From Teratosphaeria epicoccoides (taxonomy: Eukaryota; Ascomycota; Dothideomycetes; Mycosphaerellales; Teratosphaeriaceae), in assembly GCA_021401465.1 (NCBI GenBank), contig JADDMT010000068.1, positions 1 to 64,000 on the forward strand: a stretch of 64,000 nt of DNA, read 5' to 3'. A program made the position numbers and the translations under genes. Under the pieces are notes generated by a model. That model did no database searches, was not told the origin of the DNA, and worked only from the letters and a program-made list of their open reading frames with translations. Below, piece by piece: positions 33,834 through 46,145 of this stretch. Position 1 is the stretch's first letter. Every line of letters starts with the position of its first letter.

Positions 33834-34385
33834 GGTCGTGATGCTGATCAGGCAATGGGCATTATTACGCCAAGCGCACTTATACGTGCGCAGCACAATA
33901 GGCTGAAACAGGTTGGATTGCACCACGTGACGGCCGGTTTCGTCTCCTGTTTCACGCTGGAGCGCGGCAACTTAGCCAAGGGAAATTTGAAACATTTCAA
34001 GTGGCGACTCTTTGTGTTTGTGACATTCACCAACCAGATGAAGTGTGCAGCCACAGAATGGAGAGCGGGAGAGTAGAAAGAATCTGATTTGCAGTTACCC
34101 TATCACGCGTTAAGAGCATTCACTGTCGCGCTAAGAACTTAGCAATTACATTGTCCGCAGAGCCTATCAGGTAATTAGCAGGCCCCTACGTGTCTTCACA
34201 GCGGACTTAGAATAAGAGGCAGCCCTCTTAGTTACAAGTAGAGTTAACGACATTAGAGACAAGCCTTGTTATTATTAGTAGCATGCGCCTAGTACGAAGA
34301 AATATTAAGTTTGTACCTATAGAAGATATAAAGGTTTCTAATTACTATCTAATAACATATATTTCTAAAGCTTTATAGTGCTTTT
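33834..34385. other. Island right edge and AT-rich transition
   Basis: 33834 to about 34080 is normal-looking DNA, presumably the promoter of the cupredoxin-like gene (read leftwards). From about 34080 the sequence turns AT-rich with TAG/CTAG enrichment. It ends at CTTTT (34381-34385), one half of the target duplication of the composite Gypsy element. No gene seen. Confidence 0.45.
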
Positions 34386-34867
34386 TGTCATAAGGGTAGG
34401 TGCTAATAGCAGGAAGGTAACTAGGTGTTAAACTTACAGAGCTGTAAAGAATATTAATAATAGTAGTTAACCTTGTAACTAACTATCCCCTAGGGAAAGG
34501 GAATTAAATTAAGCACGAAGCTCCTAACTACCTATTCTAAAGCTATCCCTATATACTAGAGAGACAGAGCAGCTCTGTTAGATCTGTTAACAGACCTAAC
34601 AGATCTATGTCTATAGATCTATAGACTAACCCTATAGAGCTAAGGGTCTATTATCCTGTAACAGATCCCTTCTTCCTTATAGGCCTGTAGATCTGTAGAC
34701 TAACCCTATAGATCTAGGGATCTATCCTTATGTAACAGATCCTTTCTCCTATAACTATGCCTATGACTTATAGTACTCCTATGACTATACTATAACTTAT
34801 AGCACTTAGGACCCTTATGATCCTGTAACCTATAGTACTCCTAATAGTACTCCTAACACTCATGACA
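34386..34867 (-). repeat. Family-1 LTR (left, composite element)
   Basis: 482 bp, TGTCATAAG to CTCATGACA. Strongly RIP-altered (CAGATCC to TAGAGC-like changes, GTCGAC to GTTAAC). Confidence 0.9.
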
Positions 34868-34946
34868 CTATCCCCCTCTTAGCCTAGCTCGTCCCTAAGC
34901 TACCTTATTAGTATAGGGTTTCTCTTGTCATTTCTTTTATGCTATA

Positions 34947-35579
34947 ATGTCTTCTCTTTCTACATTACTACCTTGTGTCATTCTAGACACTAACGCCCCT
35001 TTAACGCAGAAACGCAAACACCGCGCGAATCGAATCTATCGTTAGGGCTAGGATAGCATGAAGTCCTATACTTAGTATCAAGAGTTAAAGCTTGTTTGTT
35101 AGGTACACATTTCCTTAGAGAAATGTTTACAATGTTACTTTAGTAACTGTTAGAGTTATGACGCGAAGGTAACAGAGGTCAAATAGAAGAAGTTAGGCAA
35201 TTAGCGGAAAAGACTAATTGCTAATCTTAATTGTGTAAAGGCAGTCCTAGCCGAGGCTTTGTAGAAGATAATAGAGGCGCATACAAAGGAGATATATCTT
35301 CGAAAACAGTTAGATGTAGTCGACTAGGAGGTCGAGGATAGTCGCGCTCTTAAGGAGCGTGAGATCAGGGAGGATAAGGCTAAGGAACAGGCTCTCTTGC
35401 AGGCTAGGTTTCTTCTTAACCTAGATCCTTCCGCAGGTCTCGCTCTTAGTCCTACGACATGGAGCGTAATAGAGGGTTTCGCTAACGCCACGTATTAGGG
35501 TTTCCTAGATGGCATGATAGCCGAGCCGATCGACAGCGTCCCGCAGGAGTCTAGTCATGGCTTAGGATCTTCTTCCTAG
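34947..35579 (+). pseudogene. Antisense ORF of family-1 Gypsy (element F copy)
   Basis: ATG 34947 to TAG 35577-35579, 633 nt, opposite to pol. Same architecture as the copy at 24535-25170: Cys cluster (CQELKLVC; KCLQCYFSNC, complete CX2CX4C here), charged helical segment (LRKQLDVVD.EVEDSRALKE), then LDPSAGLALSPTTWSVIEGF. In-frame stops are TAG only. The last 18 bp overlap the pol stop at 35562-35564. Confidence 0.8.
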
Positions 35580-38500
35580 GTTCGTTCCTTTCTCGAAACT
35601 TCGTATCTTTTGCTAACAGTTTCGCAGATGTTCTAGGGGTTCCTAGGTGTTCTCGGTACTCCTATATCCTTCCTATTTTACTAAGTACTCTCGCTGTCTG
35701 TCCTGCTAGCGAGTGTTAATAATCCTCTTAACAGTGTACTCTAGTTCTTCTACTTCAGGGTCAGGTAGTAAGGGTTCTGATTGCAGTGCGGCGTCTAGCG
35801 CTACTTGTTCTAGCAGAGAGACATAGAACACAGGGTGTATGCTTATCTGCTCAGGTAGCTATAACTCAAAATTAAATGGTCCCTTCTTAGCCTTGATCCT
35901 AAATAGTCCTAGTTTTACAGCGTCTAGTTTTTTACTCGGCTTGTCCGATTTAATGTGATAGCGGAGGAAATACACCTTGTCCCCCTCCTTTAGAATTAGT
36001 CCCTTAATTCTCTTACGATTTGCGTACTATGCCATGTTCTGCTAATAGAACTGCAGGTCGAGTCGTGCTTCTGTTTGCAGTCGGCGTAGATGTTCTACTT
36101 GTCTGAGTGCTACTAGGTTCGGATTATTAGCTAAGACGTCTAGAATGTCTTCTATAGCTGATCTATACGCCATCTGAAATAGCAAGAGTCCTGTCGACTC
36201 TGCTAGCGTACTGTTATACGCGAGTTGTGCTATTAGTAACAACTCTACCTAGTTGTTCTAGTCCCTATTAACATAGGATCGAAGGTACTGTTCTAACGTC
36301 TAATTTAGACGTTCTGTCTGTCTATCTGTCTAAGGGTAGAAGGAAGTACTTAGTCGATGTTTGACCTAGAATTGTCTCATCAGGGCTCTCTAGAAGTTAG
36401 AGGTAAACACGGATCCTCGATCCGTTACTAGGTCCTGTAGCATGCCATGTAGTGCTACTACCTATTTAATGAAGACATGCGCGATATCTTTAGTCTTAAA
36501 GTCTTCGCGGTAAGGGATAAACTTCCTAAACTTAGTGAATTAGTCGACTACTACCATGATCCTGTCGAAGAAATCATTAGTAGCGGGTTCTCTTGACTAA
36601 GGTAGTTTAACGATAAAATCCATAGCGAGCGATTCCTATAGCCGTTAAGGTACCTTAAGTAGTTGTAGTAGCCTATATAGTTTGTAACAGTCATGCTTAC
36701 TTCGTTAGTAAGTTACATATTAACAGACGTAGTCCTTAATTGCCTTGCTCATCCTAGGGAAGTAATATTCTTGTCAGAGAATTTGCTTCATTTTAGAGAC
36801 TCCTAGGTGTCCTACCTAAGGTATGTTATGTTAGAGGTGTAGTAGTTCCGATTGTAAAGACGTTAGCATGTATACTAATCCTTGAAACAGAAGGATTCCG
36901 TCTTTGTCTTCCTAATCCTCCTGTCTATCAATGTTGTCACGGACAGCGAGTACAGTTAGGTCGTGGATTAGCGCGTTCTTCAGGTCGTCCTGAAATTCAC
37001 TAGTCCATGTAACAGTCATGGCCGCAAGTCGGTTAACTCCTAGCATGCTATTACTATTTTCCTGGAGAACAGCATGTTTCTCCTACTTCACGCCCTTCAT
37101 GTAGTCCATCTAGTAGCTAAGTGCATCGGCGCGTGCGTTATTAGTCCCCTTGCGATAGACAATCTTGCAGTTAAAACTAGAGAGCTCCTTACTATACCGA
37201 ACCTGTTGTTAGTTTAACTCTTTCGTCATTATGAAGTATCGCAAGTTCTCATAGTCTATGTAGACCGTGACCTAGTGCTTAGAACCTTCTAAGCAGACTT
37301 GCTAGGCCCTATAGGCGTCTACTATGGCTAGAAGTTCTTTGTCGTAGACATCATAACGGAGTTTAGGTCCAGACAATTTCCTCGAGTAGTAGGCGACTAG
37401 CTGTAGTCGTCTACTCGGTCCTAGTTGACTTAAGCATGCCCTAAGTGCTACGTCAGAGTCATCTGTTTCGACTATAATAGGCTTATCTAGGTCGAACACA
37501 AGTAAGATTAGCTAATCTGTAAATCGTCGCTTAAGTTCCTTGAAGGCATTCCGTTAGGCGTCGTCCTATACAAATGGTATATCCTTTGTCGTAAGAGTCG
37601 TAAGTAGTACCGTGATCTTCGAATAGTTTGCCACAAATCTCCCGTAGAAGTTAGCGAATCTAAGGAAGGACTATACTTCCTTAACATTAGTTAGCGTAGG
37701 CTACTCTTTTACAACCTAGACTTTCTTAGTGTCTATCTTGATTCTATTCTATGCTACTACGTAGCTAAGGAATTATACTTCCTGCTTATGAAACTCGCTC
37801 TTCTGCGGCTTGACCTTTAGCTAGTAATCCTAGAGTTTCTAAAGTACCTTACGCACGTAAGTCCTATGCTCTTTAATCGTCCGGGAATAGACGAGGATGT
37901 CGTCTAGGTATATAACTACAAAGACGTCAAGGTACTCTCGTAGCACGTTGTTAATAAATGCCTGCTATATAGCTAGGGCGTTTGTTAACCTAAATGGCAT
38001 AACTATGTACTCATAGTATCTAAACCTAGTTTAGAACGCGGTCTTCTATTCTTTGCCTTCCTTAATTCGAATTTGGTTATACGCTCCGGGTATGTCGAAC
38101 TTCGAGAACTACATTGCTCCTTGCAGGCAGTCCTGCAATTCCGAGAGTAAAGGAAGCAGATAACTATTCTTTATCGTGATGTCGTTTAATCTACGATAAT
38201 CTACGTAGAGTCGCTAGTTATCTTCCCCCTTTAGCACAAACAGGATTAGATATCTGGCTAGGGACTACGACTTGCAGATAAAGCCTTTCTAGAGGTTGTC
38301 TTCTAGGTATTTCCGGAGAATCTCTAGTTTCGCCGCTAATAACAGGCAAACTAATTGCTTCGTTAGTGTCTTAGTAGGGAGTAAGGGTATCCCGTAGTCC
38401 TACTCCTAGTGTTCTAGCAGAGCTTCTTAGTCGGGTTCTTCCTTGAAAAGAGTAGCGAACTCTTTATACTTATCAGGAACTATGAATTCGACCTTGACTT

Positions 38501-40716
38501 CCGATTGCGTTGCTTTAACCTATAGGACGTGCACTTCCTGTTCTAGATCCTTAATGGCGGCTACTATCTCGCTTGAAGTCATAGCACATATTTCGATCTT
38601 GCCTAGTACGTCATATACTATAGGTAGAGGTATCGATCTTAAGAGTTCCGGGAACTAGATCCTCTCATTCTTCTAGTCGATATAGGGGTTAGCGTTTCTT
38701 AGCTATGGCAACCCTAGTACTACATCCGAGCCTAGTAACTCCGTGATGTCGAACTAGAGCATCTCTTAGTAGCGTCCTATCCGTAGGGGCATCATCTTAG
38801 TCTCTTTGTTAACTACTCCTTACTTGTACGTAACTGGCTTTCTATTAATTGCTTGTAGCAAGAAAGCATTCGTCTTCGCCTGTAGCTTTATCCTAGCTGT
38901 CCTGGCGAACTTAGGCGTCATGAAGATTCTAGTACATCCTGAATCTATTAAGGCCCTAGCTAGCGTCTTGTCGATGTGCACCGATACTCTAAGGTTGTTC
39001 GCGTATCTGGCGCCGATTGCGGCACATCGTTGCAGCCCTGTCTAGTCTGTCCGTAGGTCTAATTCCGGCGGACCTCGTTGTTTCCTAAATAACTGTCTTC
39101 ACGGACTAGTTCAGGGATCGGCTTCTTCTCTGAGCGTTACCGTTTTCTGGCCTAAGAGGTCGTTCTCGCTCTTGGCCTCGCTATTCCTACGCGTTCCTTG
39201 CGTACTCTATCTCTAAGTGATAGACTTAGAGTTATAGCGCTCGTGGAATCTAAATACCTTCGTAGGTTAGGTAGCCTCCCTAGGGCGTGAACTCTACCCC
39301 GAACGGTACAATTTCTTGGACAACTTCCTGATGCGCGTAAGGTTAAGCTACGACCGGTAGTCTCCTCAGGTGTCGTCGCATACGGTCGGCTAGTTCGTCA
39401 TACTGAAGCTAGTCGACATGTTGTACTCCATTAATCTATGGGCAAGCCTGAGCCTACTAGTTCTGTATAATTCGGATAATGTCAAGTCCGATGTCATGCG
39501 GCGGCATAGCCTATCGCTCTATGCTCTCGTCTTCCTCGGAATCAGGAATGACAGCTTTGACAAGCTCGTAGTTGTCGTCCGAACCTTCTTCTTCTTCTTC
39601 TAGTTCCTGTTCTCTCAGGACTGTCGTACTAGAAGGTGTACCCCTTAGCGCACAGATCGACTATGCCTTGTTTCGGCTAGGGTACTATCCGGAACCATCT
39701 TTATCACTCCTGTGAATTCGACAATCGTCGTCGTAGCACGCAGTCTAAGTAAGTGCGGCATAGTCTAGTTCTCGAGTAGCGGCGACCTTTTGCTTAGGTG
39801 CCGTCATTGTCGCGCGAGCCTGCTCTATCCTAGGCAGCTCTTGTCGTTGCTTCTTAGCAAAACATTCGCGGGAAAGGTGTCCTTTCTTTCCGCAGTTATG
39901 GCACTTAAGATTACTCTTGTCGAATGGCTTCTTCAGACTATTCTAGGGAGGAGAGCCCTTCCGCGGCTTTCCTTGGGGTCTATTCCTCGGACGTCCCTTA
40001 GTCGCATCTAACTCTATAGGTTAGAGACCGTAGTAATCGCTTCGCTACTTTAGTGCCGATCGTTAGACCTTATAGTTAGCCTGCGCTAGCTTGCAATTTC
40101 CATGTTGTCGTTCTTGCTGTCGTTCCTAGATGCGATTATCGATTCTAATTGCGAGATCGCTCATTTCCTTGAATGTCGTTAGCTAATCTCCTCAGGCAAT
40201 TTCGTCTTTAACTGTCTCCTTTAGTCCCTAGTAGAACTGAGCGGCTAAAGCGTTATCATTCTAGTCGACTTAAGCAGAGAGAGTCTAAAAGTCCGCGCGG
40301 TACTTCGTGGCGGAACCCTTCTGCTAGATTCCTAGGAGAGCTCTCTCGGCCTCTTGTTACTCATTACTAAGCCTGAACGCTTCGCGTAATACCTTAAACA
40401 AAGACTTGTCTAAGTTGAGAATCTCCCTAGTCGTTGTCTTCCTGGCTTCGGCGCTGCTGACGTGATCCAGATAATCTGTTAGATGAGGCTAGATAAACTC
40501 GAACGCTAGTCCCTTTAGGTAAGAGACAATGTACATCATTCGCTTATGATGTGTCGTAAACCGTTCCGTATCTACGTTAAATGCTAACTAGCATTACAGG
40601 ATAAACATCTCGACTTGAGATCGTTGTCCTGTGAACTCTATAGGGCTTCCTATCTTGAAGCCGTTGTTGCCGTGTCTATTCCCGGTAGTTGAACCTGCGA
40701 CGGATGCTAGAGCCAT
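35562..40716 (-). pseudogene. Family-1 Gag and Pol of element F
   Basis: Gag starts at ATG 40714-40716; pol ends TAA 35562-35564. Reverse-transcriptase YLDD is at 37909-37920; RNase H FDLDKPIIVETDDSDVALRA starts near 37499 (an Ala codon has become Asp relative to the plus copy); integrase and chromodomain lie between about 36900 and 35690. A 10-bp deletion near 39135, between gag and pol, is specific to this copy and puts YLDD in the gag frame, whereas two other copies keep pol at -1. Many TAG/TAA stops. Confidence 0.88.
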
Positions 40717-40895
40717 CTCGCTAAGGTAAATGGATTCGAGCTACTACGTGATTTAAGGTATAGTAGCAACTTGTTCTCATGGTGTTAGTTAACTGTCGCT
40801 AGAACTTGAACTGATAGTTGAAGAACTACTTGACATAGGCGTATGTTAAGCGCTCGACGAGTCTCCTGATGCTTCCCTAGAAGTAGTGCTCAAAA

Positions 40896-41385
40896 TGTCA
40901 TAAGGGTAGGTGCCGATAGCAGGAAGGTAACTAGGTATTAGACTCGGGAGCTGTGAAGAATATCGACAATAGCAGTTAACCTTGTAACTGACTCTCCTCT
41001 AAGCAAGAGAGGATTGAATTGAGATTAAGCACGAAGCTCCTAACTGCCTGTCCTAAAGCTATCCCTATATACTAGAGAGCGACAGAGCAGCTCTGTTAGA
41101 TCTGTTAACAGACCTAACAGATCCGTGTCTGTAGATCTATAGACTAACCCTACAGATCTAAGGGTCTATTATCTCGTGACAGATCCCTTCTTCCTTACAA
41201 GCCTATAGATCTGTAGACTAACCCTATAGATCCGGGGATCTGTCCTCACGTGACAGATCCTTTCTTCTATGACTATGCCTATGACTCATAGTACTCCCAT
41301 GACAGTACTATGACTCATAGCACTTAGGACCCACATGATCCTGTATCCTACAGTACTCCGGACAGTACTCCTGACACTTATGACA
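40896..41385 (-). repeat. Family-1 LTR (middle, 5' LTR of element F)
   Basis: 490 bp, TGTCATAAG to CTTATGACA. Its right flank is CTCGA in the gag of element G. Confidence 0.9.
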
Positions 41386-42376
41386 CTCGAGATTACTCTT
41401 GTCGAATAGCTTCTTCGGACTATTCTGATTAGGAGAGCCTTTCCGTGGCTTCCCTTAGAGTCTATTCCTTAGACGCCCCTTAGTCGCATCTAACTCTATA
41501 GGTTAGAGACTATAGTAATCGCCCGCCATTTTAGTGCTAATTGTTAGACCTTATAGTCAGCCTATACTAGCTTGCGATTTCCATGTTGTCGTTCTTGCTG
41601 TCATTCCTAGATGCGATTATCAATTCTAATCGCGAGATCGCTTATTTCCTTGAATGTCGTTAGCTAATCTCCTTAGGCAATTTCGTCTTTAACTGTCTCC
41701 TTTAGTCCCTAGTAGAACTAAGCGGCTAAAGCATTATCATTCTAGTCGACTTGAGCAGAGAGGGTCTAAAAGTCTGCGTAGTACTTAGTAGCGGAACCCT
41801 TCTGCTAGATTCCTAGGAGAGCTCTCTTAGCCTCTTGTTGCTTATTACCGAGCCTAAACGCTTCGCGTAATGCCTTAAACAAAGACTTGTCTAAGTTGAG
41901 AATCTCCCTAGTCGTCGTCTTCCTAGCTTTAGCGTTACTAATGTGATCTAGATAATCTGTCAGATGAGGCTAGATAAACTCGAACGCTAGTCCCTTCAGG
42001 TAAGAGACAATGTACATCATTCGCTTATGATGTGTCGTAAACCGTTCTGTATCCATGTTAAATGCTAACTAGCATTATAGGATAAACATCTCGACTTAAG
42101 ATTGTTGTCCTGTAAACTCTATAGGGCTTCCTATCTTGAAGCCGTTATTGCTGTGTCTATTCCTAGTAGTTAAACCTGCGACGGATGCTAGAGCCATCTC
42201 GCTAAGGTAAATGGATTCAAGCTACTACGTAATTTGAGGTATAGCGGCAACTTGTTCTCGTAGTGTTAGTTGACTGTCGCTAGAAGTTGAACTAACAGTT
42301 AAAGAACTACTTGACATAGGCGTATGTTAAGCGCTTGACGAGTCTCCTAATGCTTCCTTAGAAGTAGTGCTCAAAA
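41386..42376 (-). pseudogene. Family-1 Gag fragment of element G
   Basis: Gag start region of a second family-1 copy, running from the leader at 42376 to just before the CCHC knuckle at 41386 where element F begins. The Gag ATG is intact (complement of CAT near 42195). Frame broken by TAG codons. Confidence 0.8.
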
Positions 42377-42858
42377 TGTCATAAGGGTAAGTGCTAATAG
42401 CAGGAAGGTGACTAGGTGTTAGACTCGCAGAGCTGTGAAGAATATTGATAATAGCGGTTAACCTTATAACTAACTATCCCCTAGGGAAAGGGAATTAAAT
42501 TAAGCACGAAGCTCCTAACTGCCTGTCCTAAAGCTATCCCTATATACTAGAGAGACAGAGCAGCTCTGTTAGATCTGTCGACAGACCCGACAGATCTATG
42601 TCTATAGATCTGTAGACTAACCCTATAGATCTAAGGGTCTGTCATCCTATGACAGATCCCTTCTTCCTTGTAGGCCTATAGATCTATAGACTAACCCTAC
42701 AGATCTAGAGATCTATCCTCACGTGACAGATCCTTTCTCCTATGACTATGCCTATGACTCATAGTACTCCTATGACTATACTATGACTCATAGCACTTAG
42801 GACCCTCATAATCCTGTAACCTACAGTACTCCTGACAGTACTCCTGACACTCATGACA
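42377..42858 (-). repeat. Family-1 LTR (right, 5' LTR of element G)
   Basis: 482 bp, TGTCATAAG to CTCATGACA, followed by the CTTTT target duplication. Confidence 0.9.
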
Positions 42859-42863
42859 CTTTT

Positions 42864-43082
42864 CTATTAGAGAGATCTATTTAGAAAATAGCTTAGAAAG
42901 TTTTCTACTTTAGTAGTAGAGTTTCCTTCTAAAGAAATAACCTACACATACTATTTATAGAAGTTACTACTTCATAGAAATCTATTTTTCTTCCTATAGT
43001 CATAGTAAATATCTCTATATAAAAAGAACATGTCATAGATCCCTACTATATACATGACTTATGCTACCTAGCGCTCTATGTA
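42864..43082. other. AT-rich DNA without a gene
   Basis: Continuation of the DNA into which the composite element inserted (pairs with 34080-34380). AT-rich, no reading frame. Confidence 0.4.
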
Positions 43083-43605
43083 GTCATAAGTCAGACAGCA
43101 CACCCTGCGGGATTAGTTAGTAGTACTTATAACCTCTCTGCTACTCTTGTACCTTCTTAGATACCTTGTACATAATTCTGTTACCTATTAAGCCTAACCC
43201 CTTACATTATTGTGTACTACCTACATGTCTAACAAACACATATACAACTTAGCTACACAAGCATAACAGCCTAAACATAACACGCAAACACTAAACCTAC
43301 TACCTAGGTAACATAGCAAAGAAGTATAGTAAAGTAGCTACCTGCTATAACACGTAGCTCTTTGTCTGTGCTATAGCCCCTTCTCTTGACAAAGACGAGA
43401 TGCAAGAACACATACTGCCTAAACATAACAGCTATGCTAATCCGCAAGAGTAGGACCTATAAAACTAATAGTAGGAACTTATTAGGGACGTGTTTTTGTA
43501 GTTAACAGAATTGCGTACAAAGTATCTAAGAAGGTATAGGAGTAGTAGTAAAGGTATAAGAACTACTAACTAATCCCGCGGAGCGTGCTATCTAACTTAA
43601 GACTA
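43083..43605. repeat. Long inverted repeat, about 100-bp arms
   Basis: Left arm 43083-43183 and right arm 43502-43605 are inverted copies sharing CGGGATTAGTTAGTAGT and ACCTTCTTAGATAC, roughly 80 percent alike by eye, with about 320 bp between them. The middle has no ORF. It could be a MITE-like element or a palindrome inside an LTR whose polypurine tract is the C20 run at 43665-43684 (read on the minus strand). Confidence 0.6.
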
Positions 43606-43664
43606 GATAGCGCGCTAGCGCACATAAGTTATGTGTAGGTATAGAGTAGTACACTATGACATTA

Positions 43665-43684
43665 CCCCCCCCCCCCCCCCCCCC
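43665..43684. repeat. C20 homopolymer
   Basis: Twenty consecutive C on the plus strand. On the minus strand it is a G20 run placed before TAATGTCATAGTG, so it may be the polypurine tract of a minus-strand LTR element. Confidence 0.8.
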
Positions 43685-43922
43685 TCAAGGCGTCAAGGTC
43701 CTCTGAGACTAGTATAGATACTTGCAAAGTATACATTATCCTCTAAATTACTATCCTTCATATTAACTAACATGCTACGCGTGTTAGAGCTAATAGTAGT
43801 ATCCTAGCGGCTGCTTCGTCAAGGAACTATAGACTACATCTTAGTAGTAGGCAAGGTAGCGAGCGCTAGCGTAGAGGAATCAGGTAGTAAGATAGCAAGC
43901 TGCTTTAACATAGGCCTCTATA
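43685..43922. other. Degenerate DNA between the C20 tract and the next LTR
   Basis: No intact frame. It would be the 3' internal end of the element ending in the poly-G tract. Ends CTATA at the next LTR. Confidence 0.35.
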
Positions 43923-44399
43923 TGTCATAAGGGTAGGTGCTAATAGCAGGAAGGAGATCAGGTGTTAAACTTGCAGAGCTATAAAGAATATTAATAATAG
44001 CAGTTAACCTTATAACTAACTCTCCTCTAAGCAAGAGAGGATTAAATTAAGATTAAGCATAAAGCTCCTAACTACCTATCCTGAAGCTATCCCTATATAC
44101 TAGAGAGACAGAGTAGCTCTGTTAGATCTGTCGACAGACCTAATAGATCTGTGTCTATAGATCTGTAGACTAACCTTACAGATCTAAGGGTCTGTTATCC
44201 CATGATAGATCCCTTCTCCCCTATAGGCCTGTAGATCTGTAGACTAACCCTATAGATCTAGGGATCTGTCCTTATGTAACAGATCCTTTCTCCTATGACT
44301 ATGCTTATAACTCATAGTACTCCTATGACTATACTATGACTTATAGTACTTAGGACACTCATGATCCCGTAACTCATAGTACTCCTAACACTCATGACA
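43923..44399 (-). repeat. Family-1 LTR (3' LTR of element E)
   Basis: 477 bp, TGTCATAAG to CTCATGACA. Followed by CTATCCCTTTCTTAGC, the complement of the polypurine tract. Confidence 0.9.
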
Positions 44400-44478
44400 C
44401 TATCCCTTTCTTAGCCTAGCTTGTCCCTAAGCTACCTTATTAGTGCGGGGTTTCTCTTGTCATTTCCTTTATGCTATA

Positions 44479-45111
44479 ATGTCTTCTCTTTCTACATTAC
44501 TACCTTGTGTCATCCTAGATACTAACGCCCCTTTAACGCAGAAACGCAAACGCCGCGCGAATTAAATCTATCGTTAGGGCTAGGACAGCATGAAGTCCTG
44601 TACTTAGTATTAAGAGTTAAAGCTTGTTTGTTAGGTACATATTTCCTTAGGGAAATGTTTGTAGTGTCACTTTAGTAACAGTCGAAGTTACGACGCAAAG
44701 GTAATAGAGGTCAAATAGAAGAAGTTAGGTAATTAGCGGAAAAGACTAATTGCTAATCTCGATCATGTGAAGGTAGTCCTAGCTAAGGCTTTGCAGAAGA
44801 TAATAGAGGCGCATGCAAAGGAGATACGTCTTCGAAAACAGTTAGACGCGGTTGACTAGGAGGTCGAGGATAGTCGCGCTCTTGAGGAGCGTGAGATCAG
44901 GGAGGATGAGGCCGAGGAGCAGGCTCTTTTGCAGGCTAGGTTTCTTCTTAACCTAGATCCTTTAGCAGGTCTCGCTCTTAGTCCTACGACATGGAGCGTA
45001 ATAGAAGGTTTTGCTAACGCCTCGTATTAGGGTTTCCTGGATAGCGTGATAGCCGAGCTAATTAATAGCATCCTGTAGGAGTCTAGTCATGGCTTATGAT
45101 CTTCTTCCTAG
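44479..45111 (+). pseudogene. Antisense ORF of family-1 Gypsy (element E copy)
   Basis: ATG 44479 to TAG 45109-45111, 633 nt. The last Cys of the cluster is Ser (HFSNSRSYD) and two TAG codons fall in the Cys region. The charged segment LRKQLDAVD.EVEDSRALEE is intact. A TGA four codons before the TAG, caused by a G->T change rather than RIP, is shared with the copy at 56105. Confidence 0.78.
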
Positions 45112-45781
45112 GTTCGTTCTTTTCTTGAAACTTCGTATCTTTTGCTAACAGTTTCGCAGATGTTCTAGGGGTTCCTAGGTGTTCTTAGTACTCCTATGTC
45201 CTTCCTATTTTACTAAGTACTCTCGCTGTCTGTCCTGCTAGCGAGTGTCGACGATCTTCTCGACAGTGTACTTAGGTTCTTCTACTTTAGGGTCAAGTAG
45301 TAAGGGTTCTGTTTGTAGTGCGGCATCTAGCGCTACTTATTCTAGCAGAGAGACATAGAACACAGGGTGTATTCTCATCTGCTTAGGTAGCTGTAACTTA
45401 AAATTAACTGGTCCTTTCTTAGCCTTAATCCTGAATAGTCCTAGTTTTATAGCGTCCAGTTTTTTTACTTGACTTGTCTGATTTGATGTGACAGTAGAGG
45501 GGATACACCTTATCCCCCTCCTTTAGAATTAGTCCCTTAATTCTCTTACGATTTGCGTACCATGCTATGTTCTGCTAATAGAACTGCAGGTCGAGTCGTG
45601 CTTCTGTTTGCAGTTAGCGTAGGTGTTCTACTCGTCTAAGTGCTACTAGGTTTAGATTACTAGCTAAGACATCCGGAATGTCTTCTATAGCTGATCTATA
45701 TGCCATCTGAAATAGCGAGAGTCCTGTCGACTCTGCTAGCGTACTATTATACGCGAGCTATGCTATTAGCAACAACTCTAC
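45094..45781 (-). pseudogene. Family-1 Pol C-terminus of element E
   Basis: Chromodomain and integrase tail of a minus-strand family-1 element, stop TAA at 45094-45096. Cut at 45781 by element C2. The middle of this element (most of gag, protease, RT, RNase H) is missing. Confidence 0.85.
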
Positions 45782-46145
45782 TAATATAGATGTATATGCT
45801 ATATGATATAGAAATATCTCGTAGTGTAACAGAGTAATCCGACCTTTTAGTAGGTACAAGACAGCGCTGCTTTCTGCTTATTGCAGAGGTAGCGCTAAGG
45901 GTGCTTATAACCCCTGACGCTCCTTAATTAGGGAAAGCATGTCTAAGCCTAACCCCGTAAGGGTACTGTAGGGTTAGTAACATAGGGGTGTCCTATGTCG
46001 ACTATTAATCCTACTTAGACGACATACAAGCTAACGTATGTACGAAGGACCCCCTTGCCATGTGTAGCAGGGTCACTACATGCTATCTAAGGGCAGGCAT
46101 TAGAACCTATGCGGCTCTAATAGCCCCCTAGTATCAACTGTATTA
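45782..46145 (-). repeat. Family-2 LTR, 3' LTR of element C2
   Basis: 364 bp, starting TAATATAG and ending CTGTATTA on the plus strand (TGATACGG altered by RIP). Four bp longer than the other copies, from a small insertion near 46085. Confidence 0.88.

Larger units (their letters stand above)
34386..42858 (-). mobile_element. Composite family-1 Gypsy with three LTRs (elements F and G)
   Basis: Order from the left: LTR (34386-34867), antisense ORF, pol, gag, LTR (40896-41385), a second partial gag (41386-42376), LTR (42377-42858). The outer LTRs are flanked by CTTTT on both sides (34381-34385 and 42859-42863), a perfect target duplication. The middle LTR directly abuts gag sequence at its right (CTCGAGATTACTC, the region just before the zinc knuckle). 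Simplest reading: element F inserted into the gag of element G, and recombination between their left LTRs then removed pol of G. Confidence 0.8.

Noticed and set aside
43665..43684. C20 run as an assembly artefact
   Set aside because: Cannot be excluded, but its place next to a possible LTR and a similar G14 run at 29439 make a polypurine or homopolymer tract reasonable; length is uncertain.
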